Of a stretch of 64,000 bases of DNA, positions 36,087 to 47,440 are shown piece after piece; position 1 is the first letter of the stretch; each line of letters starts with the position of its first letter. The stretch spans positions 5,265,414 through 5,329,413 of the forward strand of contig NC_134034.1 of the NCBI RefSeq assembly GCF_964204645.1, read 5' to 3'. Source of the DNA: Tubulanus polymorphus. Its lineage: Eukaryota > Nemertea > Palaeonemertea > Tubulaniformes > Tubulanidae. A model generated the notes under the pieces. That model was given only the letters and a program-made list of their open reading frames with translations, was not told where the DNA came from and made no database searches. Both the position numbers and the translations under genes were made by a program.

Positions 36087-37504
36087 TTATTTTTGATTAT
36101 GTTTACTAACCCAAAAATAATAGCACTTACAACTGTAATTAAAAATAAAATAATATGTTCAGCAGCAAAGTTAATAATGTTCCCAGCAGATTTCAATATA
36201 AAACCAACAATTGATGCAATAATTCCTGGTAAAGCTGCAGCAGATTTTTTAGATAGTTCCCATAAATATTTTGCTAATTTTTTTAAACCATCTTTAACTT
36301 TATCTTGTATAGAATTATTATCATTCGGGGGTTTATCCGGTTTATTGGGAGTAGGAGTAGATTTCAATGAATTTGATATAGCTAAACCAATTGTTGTAAA
36401 TAACATAGTTGTTAGAATTGAAAGAATTGTTATCCCTTCTAATTTAAATAATAATTTTATTCTATCTTTCAATGATATTTCAGAATTTGGTTTTATCAAA
36501 AAATCTTTGAAAATAACTTTTAATCTATTAATATTATAATCATATGATTTTAATAATAATTTAATTTCATCTTTTTGTAATTCTATGTTATATTCTAAAT
36601 CATCTTTTTCTTTTTCTAAACGTAATTCTTTTTGCCTATATTCTATTTCATCAATTACTTGATGATCTAAATCAGACTTTAATTGTTCTATTTCTTTATT
36701 TTTATCAGTTAATTTATCTTCTAAAAACATAATTTTTTGATCTCGTTCTAATTTTATCTCAGAATTTTTATCAGCATCCTTTCGTATACTAAATATTTCT
36801 CTAATTGCTTCATCAGAAAATATATTTAAATCTTCTAATTCTTGATCTGTTGCATCAAGTAACCCATTTTGTAAAAGTTTTTCAGTTTGAACTTCGGTTG
36901 ATTTAAGTTTACTAGTTTTGGAATTAATAACTTCTTTAGGAATTGTATCTGGTTCTAAATTTTCATTAATTATCTTCAAAAAATCATCATTTCTTCGAAT
37001 AAATTCTTTTCTATTTAGAGTTATCTCTTCTTCTGTAACATCAGTTACAACATCATTATTGATTTTCTTAATTCTAGATTGTTCTAATTTAATTAAAGTT
37101 GGTTTTGTTATTATTTTATCGCGACTTTTATTAGAAGAAATCTTAAAATAATAGTCATCTTTCAAATGCCAATAATAATCACCATTTAAATATTTCAAAT
37201 CTTTTACTAAATAATTCACACCTTTATTTGTTATATTGAATCCAGATTTTTTTAATATTGGTTTGAATTTATCAGTTAATTCGTTATATTCGTTATCTTT
37301 TTTTGCTAATTCTGGTACTTCATTTTCAATATTTATCTTTGAACGTGTTTTATCAATATATTCAGGTGTAGTTAAATTAGAATTATATTCTGTTTCATTA
37401 TCGTTACTGAAACTTGTATCATTAAATTTAGGTGGTTGTTCTTCAGTTATACCGGGTTCATCAAAAGTATCCATTCCAATATTTTCTCCACCTTCTACAT
37501 CCAT
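36083..37504 (-). CDS. Polinton coiled-coil membrane protein, virion-associated candidate
   Basis: 473 residues, uninterrupted. Acidic N-terminus (1-70), basic middle (about 90-180), long charged coiled coil (about 215-325), a hydrophobic segment (ILTTMLFTTIGLAI, about 355-370), a proline/asparagine linker and a C-terminal region with two hydrophobic stretches (about 420-470). This architecture recurs in Polinton and adintovirus proteins suspected to sit in or under the capsid. No enzymatic motif. It is the longest intact frame of the element. Starts with T9 and TAAATG. Confidence 0.6.
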   Translation of the reverse strand: MDVEGGENIGMDTFDEPGITEEQPPKFNDTSFSNDNETEYNSNLTTPEYIDKTRSKINIENEVPELAKKDNEYNELTDKFKPILKKSGFNITNKGVNYLVKDLKYLNGDYYWHLKDDYYFKISSNKSRDKIITKPTLIKLEQSRIKKINNDVVTDVTEEEITLNRKEFIRRNDDFLKIINENLEPDTIPKEVINSKTSKLKSTEVQTEKLLQNGLLDATDQELEDLNIFSDEAIREIFSIRKDADKNSEIKLERDQKIMFLEDKLTDKNKEIEQLKSDLDHQVIDEIEYRQKELRLEKEKDDLEYNIELQKDEIKLLLKSYDYNINRLKVIFKDFLIKPNSEISLKDRIKLLFKLEGITILSILTTMLFTTIGLAISNSLKSTPTPNKPDKPPNDNNSIQDKVKDGLKKLAKYLWELSKKSAAALPGIIASIVGFILKSAGNIINFAAEHIILFLITVVSAIIFGLVNIIKNK

Positions 37505-37525
37505 TTATATAAAAAAAAATTAAAA
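37502..37525 (-). promoter_or_regulatory. T-tract / TAAATG start signal
   Basis: T9 followed by ATA and TAAATG at the start codon ending 37504. Confidence 0.5.
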
Positions 37526-38682
37526 TTTAAAATATAATATTCCTCCTATAACAATTCCTACACAAGTTAAAGCTAATTTAGTATTTTCATGGGATTTATT
37601 ATCATTATCAGTTTTAATTATATCATGTTGAATATTATCAGTTTTAATATTTTCTGATTATTATTGTATTTATTAGTGTAACCAATTATGTTTCCCATCT
37701 TTATTACTAAATCATTATAAATAATTAATAGCTTAGGGCCTATACAATAATTTAATCTAATATGTGATTTATCTAAATAATTTTGATATCTTACAATGTT
37801 TTCTGGAATCGATCTATTTTCATCATTATGAATTGAATCTTCAAATAATACTTTGAATTGTTTCTGCGTATCGAATGAAGTGTTATCATTTCCAATTATT
37901 GGGGATCTTGTTTCAACTTGCGCACCTAAAATACATATCAAATAAGTTCTAATAGATTGATTTATTCTTTGTATTCCAGCTTTAGTAAAACCTTCACTAT
38001 TTTCTAAAATGAAATAAACCCAACCATTATTGTTTTGTTGTTGTATATTATTATAATATTTTGGTAATTCAATCCAATTTAGTTTTCTTATATCTGAATT
38101 TGTCATTATTTTTCCAAATTCTTTAGTATATAATATTCTTAATCCACCCATTGTTCCAATTTTTGCTCTAAAATCATTATTTGAATTAATATTAAATTCA
38201 TTACATATTTTATAAAACTTAGAAAAATTAATATTATTATTCAATTCTCTAAAATATTTTGAACCAGGTAAAGGACATTCTAATTCATCTAATATTAATT
38301 TTATTTGAAAATAAGTATGAAATCTAAAAAGTGATAACATCAATGGTAAACTTGGTTTATTTAAATGATCATTCCAACTAATTCCACATCCTGTTGTTGC
38401 ACAATAAGCAGCAAAATTTAATTGGTTCTGCCAATACTTCATATTAGATTTTAATAACCATTGTTTTGCCTCATTTAAATTTTTAAAATTAATTGTATAC
38501 ACATGAAATATATTTTCCATCTTAACATTAAAATAATTAGTTTCAGTAACATAAATATATAAATCAATTAATGAATTTAAAACTTCATTTCTATATGAAA
38601 TATCTTTATTAAAATCTATTGCAGGAATATTAAATTTAATTGATTTATTATATGGGAAAGCTTTTGGAAAACTATCTACCAT
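37520..38682 (-). pseudogene. Conserved Polinton protein of unknown function, 3' frameshift
   Basis: The main frame (38682-37618) has 354 residues with YCATTGCGISWNDHL near residue 93-107, a signature I associate with a recurrent protein of Polinton-bearing invertebrate genomes. A short hydrophobic C-terminal tail (TKLALTCVGIVIGGILYF) is open in another frame at about 37520-37600, which suggests that the original protein ended in a membrane anchor and one frameshift cut it off. Structural or virion role suspected, not shown. Confidence 0.55.
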
Positions 38683-38692
38683 TTATAAAATT

Positions 38693-39123
38693 AAAAAATT
38701 TATAATCTATTAATTCTTTTAATAATTCATCTTGTTCTTCAACTGTTATATGACCTTTTAAACTTATTATATAATCTAATGTATTTTTCAATTTATTAAT
38801 TTCTTTTATATTAGTTTTAATTTTTCTTTATTACTTTTTATATTTAATCTTGAACTTATACCAGTTAAAACACTTGAACTTAATCCTAGCACACCAATTG
38901 ATATAGCTAAAGGTGTTAATGGTGAAAATATTGCTAAAAATGTTATTACAGAACTAATTGTAACTGAACCACTAATAATAAAATAATATATAATTTTAGA
39001 TTTTAAATATTTTTTCTTTTTAACTTTTAAATCATTTTCAAATTCTAATATTTGTTTTTCTAAATATGTTTTTAATTTAGTTTTATTTATATCATGAGGA
39101 ATGATATCAATATTATCATCCAT
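38693..39123 (-). pseudogene. Small two-helix membrane protein (SLATT-like pattern)
   Basis: 105 residues in the main frame: an amphipathic coiled coil, then two adjacent hydrophobic segments (IIYYFIISGSVTISSVI and FLAIFSPLTPLAISIGVLGL) and an LTGISSRLN turn. The expected C-terminal helical tail continues in a shifted frame to about 38693. Membrane proteins of this shape occur in many Polintons; the function is unknown. T8/TAAATG start. Confidence 0.5.
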
Positions 39124-39142
39124 TTATTTAGCAAAAAAAATA

Positions 39143-39565
39143 CTAATTAGTAAATCTATACGCTACAAATATAACAATAACAGTTCCACCTTAAATTCAA
39201 ATGATTTCATATTTCTGTTGTTCTTTACTCGGGGTATAATAATCTGATAATTTAGGTTTGTATAGATGTAATTTTTCTTTATTGGTTACCGCGTTATATA
39301 AACTCATTGCATCGTCAACTGATTGAAAATCTCTATGTGAAATCTTCTGATCATATAATTCCTTGTTAATATAATCCATATAGTTTTGCCTCTTTTCTCT
39401 ATATTCTTCTGCTGCTTTATTGTATTTTTCTAATGCTAAGTTATGTCTTTTTTGTTCTGTTAATGATCCATTTTTATCAATATGTTTAAATAAATAACCA
39501 CCACCAGTAAATGCTAAAGCGTTAACAATTGCCGATCCTATAATAGTTATAACTGCAGAAGCCAT
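39143..39565 (-). pseudogene. Small membrane protein, C-terminal anchor cut off
   Basis: 122 residues: N-terminal hydrophobic segment (about 3-25, NALAFTGGGYLF), charged helix with KRHNLALEKYNKAAEEY, then LSDYYTPS. This order matches a family widespread in Polinton-bearing cnidarian and mollusc genomes. Two in-frame stops at about 39192-39196 precede a still readable hydrophobic stretch GGTVIVIFVAYRF, so the second anchor is lost. Confidence 0.55.
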
Positions 39566-39590
39566 TTATTTAGTAAAATAATTACGCAAT

Positions 39591-39812
39591 TATATGGGAG
39601 GAATATATTTTTGTTTTTCTAAATAATCAATAGTTAAATTAGATAAAGTAACTGCTAACGTTAATTTTAGATTTGATATCATTGATATCAAATCTATCAA
39701 CATTAACACTTCCCATTTTAAATACTTTTTTTAATACCATTGAATAACCAACAGTTCCAACTGATAATGCGCCATTATATAATCCAGTTATTATCCACTT
39801 ATTATCACTCAT
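39591..39812 (-). pseudogene. Very small membrane-associated protein, frameshifted
   Basis: Start at 39812 with T7 and AATAAATG. Sequence like GLYNGALSVGTVGYSM suggests one membrane-embedded helix. The frame stops early; a second frame continues with LAVTLSNLTIDYLEKQKY near 39591-39660, so there is one frameshift near 39675. Resembles a conserved small Polinton protein. Confidence 0.5.
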
Positions 39813-39815
39813 TTA

Positions 39816-40166
39816 TTAATCAAAAAAATTACTATCTTCAAAATATTTAGTTATCTTATTTATGATTATTTCAACATTTATTTCATTACTAGTTTCATTT
39901 GTATATATTTCAATTATTATTTTTTTAATATCATCGATGATAAAATCTTCATCTAATTCATAAAATCTTAAAGATTCTCTAATTAAATTAGTAATCTTTT
40001 CTACATTTAAAGTTTCTTTATCTATTGTTGTTTCATACTCAAATGTTGTTTCATTAGAAAATGCAATATTTTTAATATGTATAATTACATCAGTAATGTT
40101 AAATTTCATTTCTTTCTCACGTTTAAAATCAAACCCAAAACATATATTCGGTCCAACAGTTATATT
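39816..40166 (-). pseudogene. Small acidic Polinton protein, start codon lost
   Basis: Frame open from the tip of a start signal (T6, GATATA, TAAAT at about 40165-40180) to the stop at 39816. At the place where siblings have ATG this gene reads ATA, so only the internal ATG at 40109 is left (97 residues). The protein is acidic and predicted helical; no family recognised. The start signal suggests the true N-terminus. Confidence 0.45.
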
Positions 40167-40184
40167 TATTTATATATCAAAAAA

Positions 40185-40970
40185 TTACTCTTTACATCTT
40201 ACAACTAATTCATAAATTACAGGAAAGTTATTCAAATCAATTAAGTATCCATTATGATTACTTATTTCTAATTTGAGATTATTGAAATGTGGAATACAAG
40301 GTTTAAAATCACAATCAGCTAAATTATAATTTATTTGCGTTCCAAATTGTTTAACATTTTTTAATGGTAAAATATTTAATATACTAGAATTACAAATTGT
40401 ATCTTTAGTTGTTTCAAATGTTTTTGTAGGATTAATTAAATTACAATAAATATAGAAATGTGTGTAAGGTATTAAGTTTGATCTACCTTCTGCGTTTACT
40501 GTAACAATATCTGGGTTAATTCCTAACAGTTTAGCTAAAGGTTTTCTTACTATAAATTTAAATTGTTCATCGTGAGCTAACCTAATCTTTATTTTATTAG
40601 AACTTTTTGAAAATCTAATGTTAAATCCGGAATCACTTCCTAATTTAGCTCGAGCTTTTTTATTAATTTCTTGCGCTAATGTATCTAAATTATATAATCC
40701 TGGTTTTAATATATAAAAAACCATTTATTCCTTTTTTTGTAAAAGATTGAAAACATTAAATGTTCTAGACTTTTATTCGATATATTATGAAAAGAATTAC
40801 ATAAACTTATATTAACTAATTTCAAATCAACACAATTCTTAAATTCTCTATCTAATTGTACTAGTAAATTATGAGATTTATAATTTGTAAGTTTTCTTGA
40901 ATCAACAATACATTCTGTATTCTTTTAATTCTACCATTATTTATAACATTAAAAAAATTACCGCTCATCA
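40185..40970 (-). pseudogene. Penton/minor capsid protein (single jelly roll, probable)
   Basis: The main frame (40724-40185, 179 residues) has ILKPGLYNLDTLAQEIN, FIVRKPLAKLLGI and FYIYCNLI in the order I know from Polinton penton-like proteins. The N-terminal portion lies upstream in two other frames, beginning at an ATG at about 40970, so at least two frameshifts exist. Pairing with the major capsid gene about 4 kb away on the same strand fits a particle-forming element. Confidence 0.55.
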
Positions 40971-41002
40971 CTAAAAATTAATTTTAATAAAATTTTTCCT
41001 TA

Positions 41003-41009
41003 ATAAATG
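41003..41009 (+). promoter_or_regulatory. T-tract / TAAATG start signal, plus-strand gene
   Basis: T5 then CCTTAA and TAAATG at the start codon 41007, the divergent partner of the penton gene. Confidence 0.4.
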
Positions 41010-42342
41010 GATGAGAAGATAGCATGTGAAATTTGTGGTGAACTTCTAAGAAAAAGTAATATGGCACGACATATGAAAAAACATGATGAAAATTATAACC
41101 CCCCTAAAATAAACTGCCCAAATTGTAATAAATTATTCTCAAGAAATTATGTTAAAAAACATTCAGAGAAGTGTAAAATTAATTAAATTTTTTAAAATTA
41201 AAATTAGCAACGGCTAATGTTGATAGTAACGAAAGTAATAGTAATTCTGTTGAAGTTGAACCTGAAATTATTTGGAACAGACCTTTCTTATTCTATGATA
41301 AGGATAATATAAAAGATCATTTCTGTGAGCCTTGTCGAATAAAATATAGCCCTGAAAATATAGAAGATTGGGAGAATCATCAATTCGTAAAGTACATATA
41401 GATAAAATTTCTAATAAATTTGAAGCAGAATTCAATGAAAGAAAAAATAATATATTAGAAAAAATGAAATATGAGAAAACGTTACCAGATAATAAAGAAA
41501 CAGTTGAAAGGTTAGAAAAACAATATAATGAATTAACAAGAAAAACATATTATCGTAAATATTGTAAATTGATTATTACAACAAGTAAATCAAATCTACA
41601 AAATAGAACAATAAAACATAAAGAAAACGTAAGAAAATACCAAGAGCTTAACGAAGATCTATTACTAAGAAATGATAGACAAAAATGCCCAAAATGTACT
41701 TATGAGTACTTAAGACAAGAAGGTCCTGTGATATTTTGTAATGTAGTGGATGGCAAAAGAATTTATGGGGTGATGAAAAAACTAGAAATATTGTTATAGA
41801 ACCAAAATTAAAGTATCTAGATGAAATATTTAATATATTTTCTACGGAAGATCATACACCAGAATATAAGCAATGGCTTGAAAAAATGAAAATAAAAATG
41901 GTGAAATAACTAAAAAAGATATAAGAAAAACAATTATTCCATCAACATTTAACACACAAAAAAAGAAAATGTATTTATATTTATTATTTAACGATTATTA
42001 TAAAAAACCTAAATTAACATAAGAAGATATGGAAAATATAAAAGAAACATTCAAAAAAATATTAAGATATTATGTGGATAATAGAATAACAGATTCAATT
42101 AATTATGAATTCTTTTTAAATAAGATTGTAAATTATTTAAACATCGATATTATAATTCCATTTGATGAATTAACAAACAAAAAGAAACAAAGAGAGCGAG
42201 ATGAAATGTGGTACAAGATAGAACTTTATTTAAATGAGAAAAAATGAAATGGAAGAACCTAAACAAAATTATACAAGAACAATTAAATGAAAAAGAAGAA
42301 ACCAATAGTGATTTCGAGTTTGATGATATTGATCCATTTTAA
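41007..42342 (+). pseudogene. Zinc-finger protein with VLTF3-like C-terminal half
   Basis: Pieces: 41007-41186 (59 residues, two C2H2-type fingers: CEICGELLRKSNMARHMKKH and CPNCNKLFSRNYVKKH), an acidic block to about 41400, a coiled coil plus CPKC...FCNVV ribbon-like cysteines (41368-41799), and C-terminal pieces 41930-42020, 42029-42247 and a tail to TAA at 42342. The C-terminal order (KKDIRK, then NYEFFLNKIVNYL, then DELTNKKKQRERDEMWYKI) resembles the C-terminal core of the late transcription factor VLTF3 of poxviruses and polinton-like viruses. Several frameshifts break it. It ends convergently with PolB, their stop codons overlapping. The VLTF3 reading is an inference. Confidence 0.45.
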
Positions 42343-45300
42343 TAACCATAAGGTAATGTTTTTATACCATCATCTAAAATATGCCTTTTATCATCAAATG
42401 GATTCAAACTAGTTTTTTCAACTTCATTAATGTACATCTCGTGATCTTCTGATCTTAAACAATTCATTTTGTGTTTCATTACAATAGAGTTATATAAACA
42501 CTTTATATAATCTTGAAATTCTATATGTTTATCAACCACATGTTTTGTTATTCCTTTTAACTTTTTAGCTTCATGATCTTTTGTTCTGTAACTATACATT
42601 TTACTTCTTATCCCAACAAATTCAATAATTTCATCACCCTCTAATTCATCTTTAAATTTACCAGGAATCTTTTTATCATCATTGCTAAATAGTTCATGAT
42701 CTTTGGGATAATTGCTAAAATCAAAATGATGTTTTAATGTTTTTAAGTCTTTTGTTATGTCATTTGTCTTGATTTTTAGTATGTACGCATCCGTATTGAA
42801 GCAAATTAATGGAAATCCGCAGTTAAATGTACCATCTTCAGATGATAAATCATAAACATAATGTGTTGGGTTATATATTTCAAATAAGTCTTTAACTTCT
42901 TCAGTTAAATCTTTTTCTGTGTGGCTTAAATTAAAGCAATTTGGTTTAGATTTAATCAATCCAATATTCATATTGAAGCCTAATGAATTACATAATATAT
43001 TAAACCCTGATATAGCAACTTTTCCTTTTTGAGCTAAAGATATTGCTGGAGAACTCGTAAATTTTCGTTAATCTCGTTAATTTTAGCACCATCTGCTGCG
43101 TAGAATCCAATGAAGAACCATTTTCTTAGATTATCTTTAGCATTTAATACATAGTCTGGAACTATCTTTTCTTAAACTGTAGTATTACTTTTAACTATTG
43201 CATGGATATAGAATTCGTCATTATATTTTGTAGCAAAATCCTCAGGGTTATTTACAAGTATTCTATAAACTGCTGTTGATTTCATATGATCCACGATTCT
43301 AAATGTTTTATGTGAATAAACTTCTTCACAGAATTTCTTAATTCTTTCTAATAATTTCAAATCTTGATTGCATAAATACCAGCAATATTGAGTGCGATTA
43401 ACATATTTATACACACCTGCTGAACCATCACCCATGAAAAATCCATTGATAAAATATTCTTTTTCTTCTAATGTTTGAGGTTCTATATTATAAATATTAT
43501 CAATAATTTCGTCGAATGACATATGATTCATTCTTGGGAAAAATCTTTTATGTAATAATTCATCTCCAATTCTTATATCAGTCGGTTTTATTTCATCACC
43601 ATTTCGTTTGATTAAACTATGATCTTCTGTAACATCTACAAACCCTAATTTAGTTCTAACTCTATAGATTTTCTTATTTGTTTTATGCCTAATAATATTC
43701 TTTAATTTTTGCCATCCATTTCTTGTCCAAACATCCACTAAACCATTTATTTGTATTAATTCTTTTTCACCATATGAAATATAACGTTCATTTTGCTTTG
43801 GAATTATTTCTGAAATTCTTCTTATCAATATTTTATCATTAGATTTTAATAATATTGGGGTGTCAGCTGTTACAGAATCAAAATATAATATTTCAATATG
43901 CTTTTCCCCAAAAAGTGGTTGTAAAACATTATAATAAAAATCATACATTAATAATGTTGATACTTCTAAAACAGTTGAACCAATGAATATAGGTTTATTA
44001 AATTTCATTGACGTTCTTTCTAATTTAACTGCTGTTAAATAATCTTCAAATCTTTTATTTCCTAAATGTCTAGGACTTGATTGTAAATGTCTTAATCGTT
44101 CAGAATTATTTACTTATTCAATATCATTTCTATTTCCAATATTTTCACATGTTTTACCATAAAAACTATTATTCATTAATTTGAAGAAATCTTTTTCAAA
44201 ATCTGTTTTTGATATTGTTCTCTGTTGAGTATTGAAATCTATATATTTTTCTAACCACTTCGATTGATTAAATTCAATATATCTATGTACTTTCTTTAAT
44301 TTCATTCCTTGTTTTAGATAAAATTTTAACATTCTATAATGAACGATATAATTGTATTTATTATTTTGAGTAAGTATTAATTTTTCTGTAAAAACATGAT
44401 CTTTCGGTTTTATTTTCTTCTGGTATTCACTTAAATAACTATCATCTACGGCTAAATGTTCTGGGCAATAAGGTAAGTTTCTTGTTTTAAACTTTATGTT
44501 ATCAGGATATTCTAAATCAACTACAAAGAAATAACCAATTGGTGCTTCATCTTTTAAACTCACAATTGCGCTTTCCCAATCAGTGTTATCATCATTTTCA
44601 ACTCCTGTCAATATAAAATTTTTATATGGTTGAGGTTGCATCATTGCCCAACCATATAAATTATTGGCGTCAATATATAATAATTTATATTCATCATTTG
44701 CTTTAAAATATTTATCTCCCATAACACCACTAATTCCACCTCTAATTGATTTTTCAAATAATAAAACCATGTCTGGTTCTTTTAATAAATCTAATTCTAC
44801 ATTTGTGTATTTTAAACCACATTGCCAGGTTAAACCAGGACTAGAGTAGCAATAACAAGGATCAACATTAAAATGATTCAAATTAACTTCTCTAAATTTT
44901 TCAAATATGTCAGCCAATATCATAACATCTGATTTTAAATATAAATCAACTAATTCACCATGATTTTTCATCTTAAAATGGTTCCAAATATTTAATGTTC
45001 TATTAAACACTTCGTCTTTCACATACTCCTCTTTTAATTGATCATAAAATTGATCTTCTAATAATTCTGTTACATTAAAATCATTGTGTGTTTTATAAAA
45101 TGAATAAGGAATTGCACCTTTATATCTCAATAATTTAAAATCTTGTTCATTTGGATAATAATATCGAGTTATAACAAAATCATTATCAACTAAACTTTTT
45201 GCTAAATTATCTAATGAACTAGCTAGAAATCTATAAGAATCTAAAAATCTAATGCAACCAAATTGAAATGAAATATAATTTTCAGATGTTTTAGCTAATA

Positions 45301-47420
45301 GTTTAAAATCATATTTTCTTTCATTTACACCATTCATAGCATTATATTCTTCTATTTCTTGATTAAATGCGCCAAATTTTCCCGATAATTGTTTTATAAA
45401 TAGATGGGTATCATAGCCTGATAAATTATGAAATAATATTGGAACGAAATTTACTTTTTTAGCTTGTAAATTACAATCTTCATGAGCAGCCCCACGATAT
45501 TCTGAATTTAAATGATCATGATCTCTAACGTTATTATCAAATGAATAAAAACGTTTTTCACAATAACAACAGTTGCATAATTAAAATCAATTTCATCTTC
45601 TTTTGTCATAACTATTCTTTTGTTTTTGTTTAATAATTCTGCAAAATCACTTTCTAATTCAATTATTATATTACAAAAATCATTAACAACATTTTCACCT
45701 CTAAAAGAAATATACTGACTTTCATATAATTCAGGATAATTTGATTTTATATAAATCCCATAAGCAGCAGCTCTTTGATGAACTTTTTTAATTGTATTTA
45801 TAATTGGTGGGTCTTGAATGATATCTTCATTTAGTTCATTTCCATTATCCATTGATTTTAAAAATTGCTTTTTGTTATATATTTCTTTTCTATCTTGATC
45901 AGTTAATTCTTTATTCAACGATTCAAAATCCCCATAAATTACAAATGGAACAATATTCTTAAATTTATGATTAGTAAATTTCAATTTATAATCTTTTTCT
46001 GTTGGCATTATTATTTTACAAAAATCGTTATTATCACATAATTCTTCATGTTTCAATAATGTATTCTCAGTCATAAATTTAGATAAACATTTTCTACATA
46101 GATTAATTTTATGATGATGATCACTTTTTGTTCTAAAGAATAAATCAATTTGTTTTAACCACATATAATGTTCATTTTCATCTTTTTTGTAATATAACAA
46201 ATCTATAGCATTTTCATCATCATAATATTCTGTTAAATATAAAGCTTCTAATGTATAATCTTTAATATTTTCACCTTTTGTCTTTGGTAATTGCATTAAT
46301 TCAAATACATTTATTTTTTAATTATCAACTTTTTCTATTTTAGGAATCATTTTTATAGTTACTGGATATTGATCAATTTTATATAATGTTTCATATTTCC
46401 GGTAATTTGTTATTCTAAAACTATGCATCATATCTTCTGTTGGGTGTAAACAACTAATAATTGACCGTAGAAAACATTTATTATCTTCATTTTGAACATT
46501 TATTACTGCTTTTGTTGTAAATGGTAATTGAATATAACTTGGTGCTTTAATATCCTTTTCCGTTTTAAAGTTTGAGTCATTTTTAAACATTATTTTACTT
46601 TTTGATGTTTTATTCCTTTTTGTATTATAAACATTTAAATCTAAAAATATAATTCCATTCAATGTTAAACCAGAACCCTCAAAATATCTTTCGTCAATAT
46701 GACGTTTAAATTCATTAAATATTTTTTCTAACTTCTCTTTTATTTGCGTTTTTGAAATTATTTCTTCAGAGAGTGTTTGAATATTATAATCCATTTTCTC
46801 TTCTGACTTTAAAAAACTTACTTTCCCAGAGATACTAATTTTTGGATATTCAACATCTGTTATCAAATCTAGTATTTTTTCTATTATTTCATCAAATTTA
46901 CTATAATCTTCTATTGTTGTACCTTTAAAAAATCTAAATATAATAGCTGCAGGACCAATTTTACTACGTAATGTTTATTATCTTATATTTCAATTGTATC
47001 TTTTATTTCTAGTGAATCAATATAATTTCTAACATTTTCCATGTAAGGTTTATTTGAAATAGATTTGGTTTTTGAAGCTGTTTTTTTTACTTGTTGAGGT
47101 TTATCATCAAAATAATCCATTCCTAATACATTATTACCCAAATTTTGATGGTGTTTTTGTGATTCGAGATGTCTTTTATAATTCTTTTTTACTATAAATT
47201 CATTACAAACTTCACATTTTATTTCAACCACATTCATATCATCTAATCGTTCTTTTCTTTCATTGGAATTTTCTGGAGTTTCAAAATCTATTACATTTTT
47301 TATATGATTTGCAGATTTTTCATGTTTAGATTTATTAGATTTATCAATGTATTTTTTACAATATGGACAATAATATTGATTTTCATTAACATCAATTTGT
47401 TCTGTCTTATTCTCTCCCAT
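42339..47420 (-). pseudogene. polB: Protein-primed family B DNA polymerase with intein
   Basis: Pieces: 47420-46983 (two C2H2-like fingers), 46866-46318 (EDNKCFLRSI region), 46296-45508 (exonuclease motif YGDFES), an exo II region near 45400-45480 (HNLSGYDTHLF), and 45337-44114. The last has palm motif A LLYIDANNLYGWAM and motif B LMNNSFYGK. Then come 44008-43172, with motif C split by the intein, and 42971-42339 (end of intein, rest of motif C, thumb, FVGIRSKMY and DDKRHILDDGI). Typical of Polinton PolB, which starts replication from a terminal protein. Breaks: frameshifts near 46980, 45500 and 43170, in-frame stops at about 46318, 44114 and 43172. The first ATG has the T9 start signal, so the zinc fingers are part of the gene or of a gene immediately before it. 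Confidence 0.9.
42795..43876 (-). other. LAGLIDADG intein in PolB motif C
   Basis: Inserted between the YFD and TD halves of polymerase motif C, the same site used by inteins of archaeal and giant-virus family B polymerases. Block A begins SVTADTPILL, block B has DVTEDHSL, endonuclease blocks FINGFFMGDG and FFIGFYAADG, block F YVYDLSSEDG, block G ending CFN before threonine. Penultimate residue is phenylalanine instead of the usual histidine. About 360 residues. A stop at 43172 and a frameshift within the endonuclease show that both endonuclease and splicing are lost in this copy. Confidence 0.9.
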
Positions 47421-47440
47421 TAATAAGGAAAAAAAAATAC
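47418..47440 (-). promoter_or_regulatory. T-tract start signal, PolB gene
   Basis: T9, CCTTAT, then TAATG at the start codon ending 47420; it differs from the set by lacking one A (TTAATG). Confidence 0.45.

Noticed and set aside
35976-37523. Plus-strand frames of 77-187 codons over the capsid and coiled-coil genes
   Set aside because: Shadows of the minus-strand viral genes in very AT-rich sequence; no motifs or start signals.
46983-47420. Zinc-finger frame as an independent gene upstream of PolB
   Set aside because: It carries the start signal, while the PolB part has none of its own and continues directly after a frameshift; more likely the N-terminal part of the PolB gene, though a separate gene is not excluded.
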